Part shown: positions 6,960 to 8,894 of the stretch, one piece after another
Numbering within the stretch: the stretch's first letter is position 1
Layout: every line of letters begins with the position of its first letter
From: Bacteroidota bacterium
GTDB lineage: Bacteria > Bacteroidota > Ignavibacteria > Ignavibacteriales > Ignavibacteriaceae
Length of the DNA stretch: 8,894 bases
Direction of reading: 5' to 3'
NCBI GenBank assembly: GCA_021790055.1
Contig: JAJYIL010000095.1
Span: 1-8,894 of the forward strand
Translations under genes and position numbers: made by a program
The notes under the pieces: generated by a model
Database searches by the model: none
What the model was told of the DNA's origin: nothing
The model's input: the letters and a program-made list of their open reading frames with translations, nothing else

Positions 6960-7571
6960 ATGAGAAAGATAATCATCCAAGAATTCATAACCTTAGATGG
7001 CGTAATGCAAGCACCCGGCGGACCTGAGGAAGATACATCAAGTAATTTTAAATATGGCGGTTGGGTTGCGCCGTATTTCCACGAAGCTGACGAAGCAGCT
7101 GGTAAGTTCATGCAAAGATGGATGGAATCTACAGACATTCTTTTAGGGCGTAAGACATTTGATATCTTTGCTGCCTATTGGCCCAAACATGCAGATATGT
7201 GGCAGGGGATAAATGACGTTACCAAATATGTTGTGAGTACTGCCAGGAAAAAGTTAGATATTGAAAAGTTTGGTTGGAAAAACTCGGTTTTGCTTACAAG
7301 CGTCGATGACATTAAAAGGCTCAAGAATTCTGAAGGTTCTGATATCAAAGTCCATGGCAGCGGTAACCTTGCTCAGACATTGTTCAGACATGATTTGGTC
7401 GATGAGCTTTGTCTCATGATGTTCCCTCTAACGCTGGGTCCAGGTAAACGTTTGTTCGATGAGGGTAATATTCCGAAAGCCTTCACACTAACCGATAGTT
7501 TGATTACATCAAATGGTATTATTTTCGCTTATTACCAGCGGGCTGGAGAAGTAAAGACGGGCAAAATCTAA
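6960..7571 (+). CDS. Dihydrofolate reductase family protein (RibD C-terminal-like)
   Basis: A 203-residue protein of the RibD C-terminal/DHFR-like superfamily, NADPH-dependent reductases with a Rossmann-like fold. Seen in order: ITLDGVMQAPGGPEED (10-25), LLGRKTFDIFAAYWP (61-75), KYVVSTARKKLD (89-100), VHGSGNLAQTLFRHDLVDEL (131-150) and LTLGPGKRLFDEG (157-169). The GSGNLAQTL glycine segment corresponds to the nucleotide-binding part of the fold. Stand-alone members such as the YyaP/YwjB group have no settled substrate and should not be assumed to reduce dihydrofolate or riboflavin precursors. AAAGGA lies 8 bases before the ATG. It follows the SRPBCC gene by 30 bp; the next gene begins about 100 bp later without a clear terminator between. 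Confidence 0.92.
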   Translation: MRKIIIQEFITLDGVMQAPGGPEEDTSSNFKYGGWVAPYFHEADEAAGKFMQRWMESTDILLGRKTFDIFAAYWPKHADMWQGINDVTKYVVSTARKKLDIEKFGWKNSVLLTSVDDIKRLKNSEGSDIKVHGSGNLAQTLFRHDLVDELCLMMFPLTLGPGKRLFDEGNIPKAFTLTDSLITSNGIIFAYYQRAGEVKTGKI

Positions 7572-7669
7572 AGTAAAAAAAGGAACTGCGGTTTATTTGA
7601 GATTCATGATAATTTTAAGAAATATTTTGAAGACAAATATAATTAAGAACAATAATGAAGAGATAAGTC

Positions 7670-8086
7670 ATGAGTTAGAGTAATTCAATTAAGCTTGATG
7701 TCTACGTTAACTACAAGGGCAATTGCAGAGAGGCATTTCAATTTTATGAGAAGCATCTTGGCGGCAAAATAACAATGATTTCAACTTTTGGTGATATGTG
7801 GGATAAAAGCAAAATTCCACCCGATTGGGACGATAAAATAATTCATGCAAGTATTGAGATTGCTAACGATGTCCTAATGGGTGCTGATATTCATAGTGCA
7901 GAACCTATGCGCAGTGCTTATATAACTTTAAGTACTTCGGAAGCTGGCGAGTTTGAAAGAATTTACGGTTCACTTTCAGATGGCGGACAAATATTTATAA
8001 AAATACAAAAAACTTTTTTTGCTTCACAATTTGCAATGCTGAGAAATAAATTCGGAATGAACTGGATGCTGCTTTGCGAAAGATAA
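7670..8086 (+). CDS. PhnB-like VOC family protein with in-frame TAG at codon 3 (possible pseudogene)
   Basis: The frame encodes a complete single-domain VOC protein of the PhnB / 3-demethylubiquinone methyltransferase-like family: LDVYVNYKGNCREAFQFYE near the start, then GGKI, the middle section ending in MRSAYITLS, and the family's conserved end SDGGQIFIKIQKTFFASQFAMLRNKFG with WMLLCER at the C terminus. The natural start is the ATG at 7670 with AAGAGA upstream, but the codons read ATG AGT TAG AGT AAT TCA. From 7679 to 8086 the frame is open (135 residues), with no ATG, GTG or TTG until Met at 7775, which would delete the first beta strand and helix. So the gene is either freshly broken, affected by a sequence error, or started at a rare codon such as ATT 7688. 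TAG ends other genes here, so recoding is unlikely. Function of the family is undefined. Confidence 0.75.
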
Positions 8087-8096
8087 AAAATCTTAA

Positions 8097-8231
8097 TGCC
8101 GCAGTCAGCCATCTAAATTGACGCAGCCAGACCTTTCGCTTTTCGGCAAGCGAAAGTAAATTTGCACCTGTAAGGCTTATCAGCAATTCAACAACGCGGA
8201 TATTCAAAAATAATTTTACTAGGAACCTCAA
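8097..8231 (+). repeat. Structured leader/repeat element, copy 2 (before the tandem-VOC gene)
   Basis: This fills almost the whole gap after the VOC stop at 8086. It matches 5409-5522: left block 8097-8135 opening with TGCCGCA, hairpin 8133-8156, AAAGTAAATTTG at 8153-8164, AATTCAA at 8185 followed after 4 bases by GCGGATA at 8196, AAAAAT at 8206, and AGGAACCTCAAATG at 8221-8234, which reaches into the start codon of the next gene. Both copies begin with TGCCGCA and carry GCGG near the right end, so CCGC and GCGG could pair and close the element. Confidence 0.6.
8133..8156 (+). other. Hairpin within element copy 2
   Basis: CTTTCGCTT (8133-8141) pairs perfectly with AAGCGAAAG (8148-8156) around the 6-base loop TTCGGC. 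This is the strongest hairpin in the window. It begins 46 bp after the VOC stop codon, but only TAAATTT follows, not a T-run, so a classical intrinsic terminator is not supported. It aligns with the hairpin at 5445-5467 and shows a compensatory pair against it. Confidence 0.6.
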
Positions 8232-8894
8232 ATGAAAAACATAAATCCATTTTTGTGGTTTGATGACGGTGCAGAAGATGCAGTCAATTTTTTTGTTGAC
8301 TCGTTCACTTCTACATTCGAATTTTCGGGCAAAGAAAAAGAATGTGCCATTTTAGCAACCAGCAGATATGGTGATGCAATGCCGCATCTGAAAGGCAAAG
8401 TAATGACGGTTAATTTCAAACTTCTCGGCGAAGATTTTATTGCATTAAACGGCGGACCGGTTAAAGATTTTACATTCAATCCGTCCTTTTCATTATTCGT
8501 CTCTTGTAAAACAGAAGATGAAGTAAATAAACTGTTTAAGAAATTTTCTAACGGCGGTGAAATCAGAATGCCTCTGGATAAATATCCTTTCAGCGAAAGA
8601 TTCGCCTGGCTGGACGATAAGTATGGGATTTCCTGGCAGATTAATTTATCCGGAGATACGCCAAAAATTTATCCTTTCTTATGGTTTGAAAATAAGGCTG
8701 AAGAAGCGATGAATTATTACACTTCATTATTTTCATCACTTGGAAATAAATCTTCCGAGATAAAAAAGTTGAGCCGGTTTGGTGTGAATGAAAACGGTCC
8801 GATGGGAAAAGTACAGCATGCAATATTATCTTTGAACGGACAGGATTATATGGCAATGGACTGCAGTCCATTTAAATTTACCCCGGCAACTTCA
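8232..8894 (+). CDS. Tandem-VOC PhnB-like protein (3' truncated by window edge)
   Basis: The frame is open from the ATG at 8232 through the last base (221 codons, no stop), so the gene continues beyond the window. It holds two copies of the PhnB / 3-demethylubiquinone-9 methyltransferase-like VOC module. The first starts INPFLWFDDGAEDAVNFF (4-21) and ends with FAWLDDKYGISWQINL (124-139); the second starts IYPFLWFENKAEEAMNYY (146-163) and is incomplete at the edge. The matching module starts show internal duplication. Two-module members are known and are usually just under 300 residues, so perhaps 60-80 residues are missing (inference). Despite the family name, methyltransferase activity should not be assumed. 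AGGA lies 7 bases before the ATG, within the conserved end of the leader element. The preceding gene is a single-module relative. Confidence 0.9.
   Translation, partial: MKNINPFLWFDDGAEDAVNFFVDSFTSTFEFSGKEKECAILATSRYGDAMPHLKGKVMTVNFKLLGEDFIALNGGPVKDFTFNPSFSLFVSCKTEDEVNKLFKKFSNGGEIRMPLDKYPFSERFAWLDDKYGISWQINLSGDTPKIYPFLWFENKAEEAMNYYTSLFSSLGNKSSEIKKLSRFGVNENGPMGKVQHAILSLNGQDYMAMDCSPFKFTPATS

Noticed and set aside
7606..7683. 25-codon ORF (starting MIILRNILK) overlapping the broken VOC start, considered as a leader peptide
   Set aside because: It is lysine-, asparagine- and isoleucine-rich as expected for random AT-rich sequence, has no good binding site, and shows no attenuator-like hairpin after it.
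8133..8156. Intrinsic terminator for the VOC gene
   Set aside because: The stem is strong, but the following sequence is TAAATTTGC rather than a T-run, and the same hairpin occurs in the leader of another gene where no gene ends on that strand.
7995..8231. Minus-strand open frame of 78 codons opposite the end of the VOC gene and element copy 2
   Set aside because: Its second half is the antisense of the VOC coding sequence and its first half is the antisense of the repeat element. It has no visible binding site. Only the 13-codon pattern shared with copy 1 is worth a second look, and it is reported as a finding.
8097..8231. Integron attC-like site (imperfect inverted repeat after a small ORF, next gene start adjacent)
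   Set aside because: The required RYYYAAC...GTTRRRY end boxes in the right order are not present in either copy; the single ATTCAAC at 8186 is in the wrong place and is not conserved at 5485. There is no integrase, and the short 30-39 bp gaps at 6444-6482 and 6930-6959 leave no room for attC sites.

Overview
The window looks like a chromosomal stretch from an AT-rich bacterium, probably of the Bacteroidota/Ignavibacteriota (FCB) group. The lineage is an inference from three things: a Prc-type protease with a large C-terminal extension, many small enzymes common in that group, and AAGGA-type ribosome binding sites before several genes (5511, 6472, 6948, 8221). Such sites fit Ignavibacteria better than typical Bacteroidota. 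No rRNA, tRNA, CRISPR array, transposase or integrase was seen.

Layout. Positions 1-87 hold the 3' end of an unrecognised plus-strand gene. It converges on a minus-strand tail-specific protease (95-2170). After a noncoding gap of about 490 bp comes a minus-strand block: a GlxA-type AraC regulator with a DJ-1/PfpI domain (2686-3666), a DUF1697 protein (3788-4321), a YdeI/OmdA protein (4351-4932) and a luciferase-domain (DUF5519-like) protein (4913-5272). The last two overlap by 20 bp and the DUF1697 gene follows 29 bp on, so these three are likely one operon. A divergent region of about 250 bp separates this block from a plus-strand block: a GyrI-like/DinB-like fusion (5523-6443), an SRPBCC protein (6483-6929), a RibD-C/DHFR-like reductase (6960-7571), a PhnB-like VOC protein whose third codon is TAG (7670-8086) and a tandem-VOC PhnB-like protein cut by the window edge (8232-8894).

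Taken together, the right-hand two thirds is an accessory cluster rich in small-ligand-binding folds (GyrI-like, SRPBCC, DHFR-like, three VOC modules, a DinB-like helical bundle) with a ligand-sensing type regulator nearby. A role in handling small toxic molecules is plausible, but it is inference: no gene here names a substrate.

The most unusual signal is noncoding. The regions upstream of the GyrI-DinB gene (5409-5522) and of the tandem-VOC gene (8097-8231) are diverged copies of one element. They share a left block (27 of 39 bases identical without gaps), a central hairpin with a compensatory base-pair change, the spaced motif AATTCAA-N4-GCGGATA, and a nearly identical translation start AGGAACCTSAAATG. 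The genes that follow are unrelated. This is either a structured 5' leader RNA shared by two genes or a dispersed repeat that abuts start codons. The opposite strand of the left block also shows a codon-like substitution pattern that needs testing.
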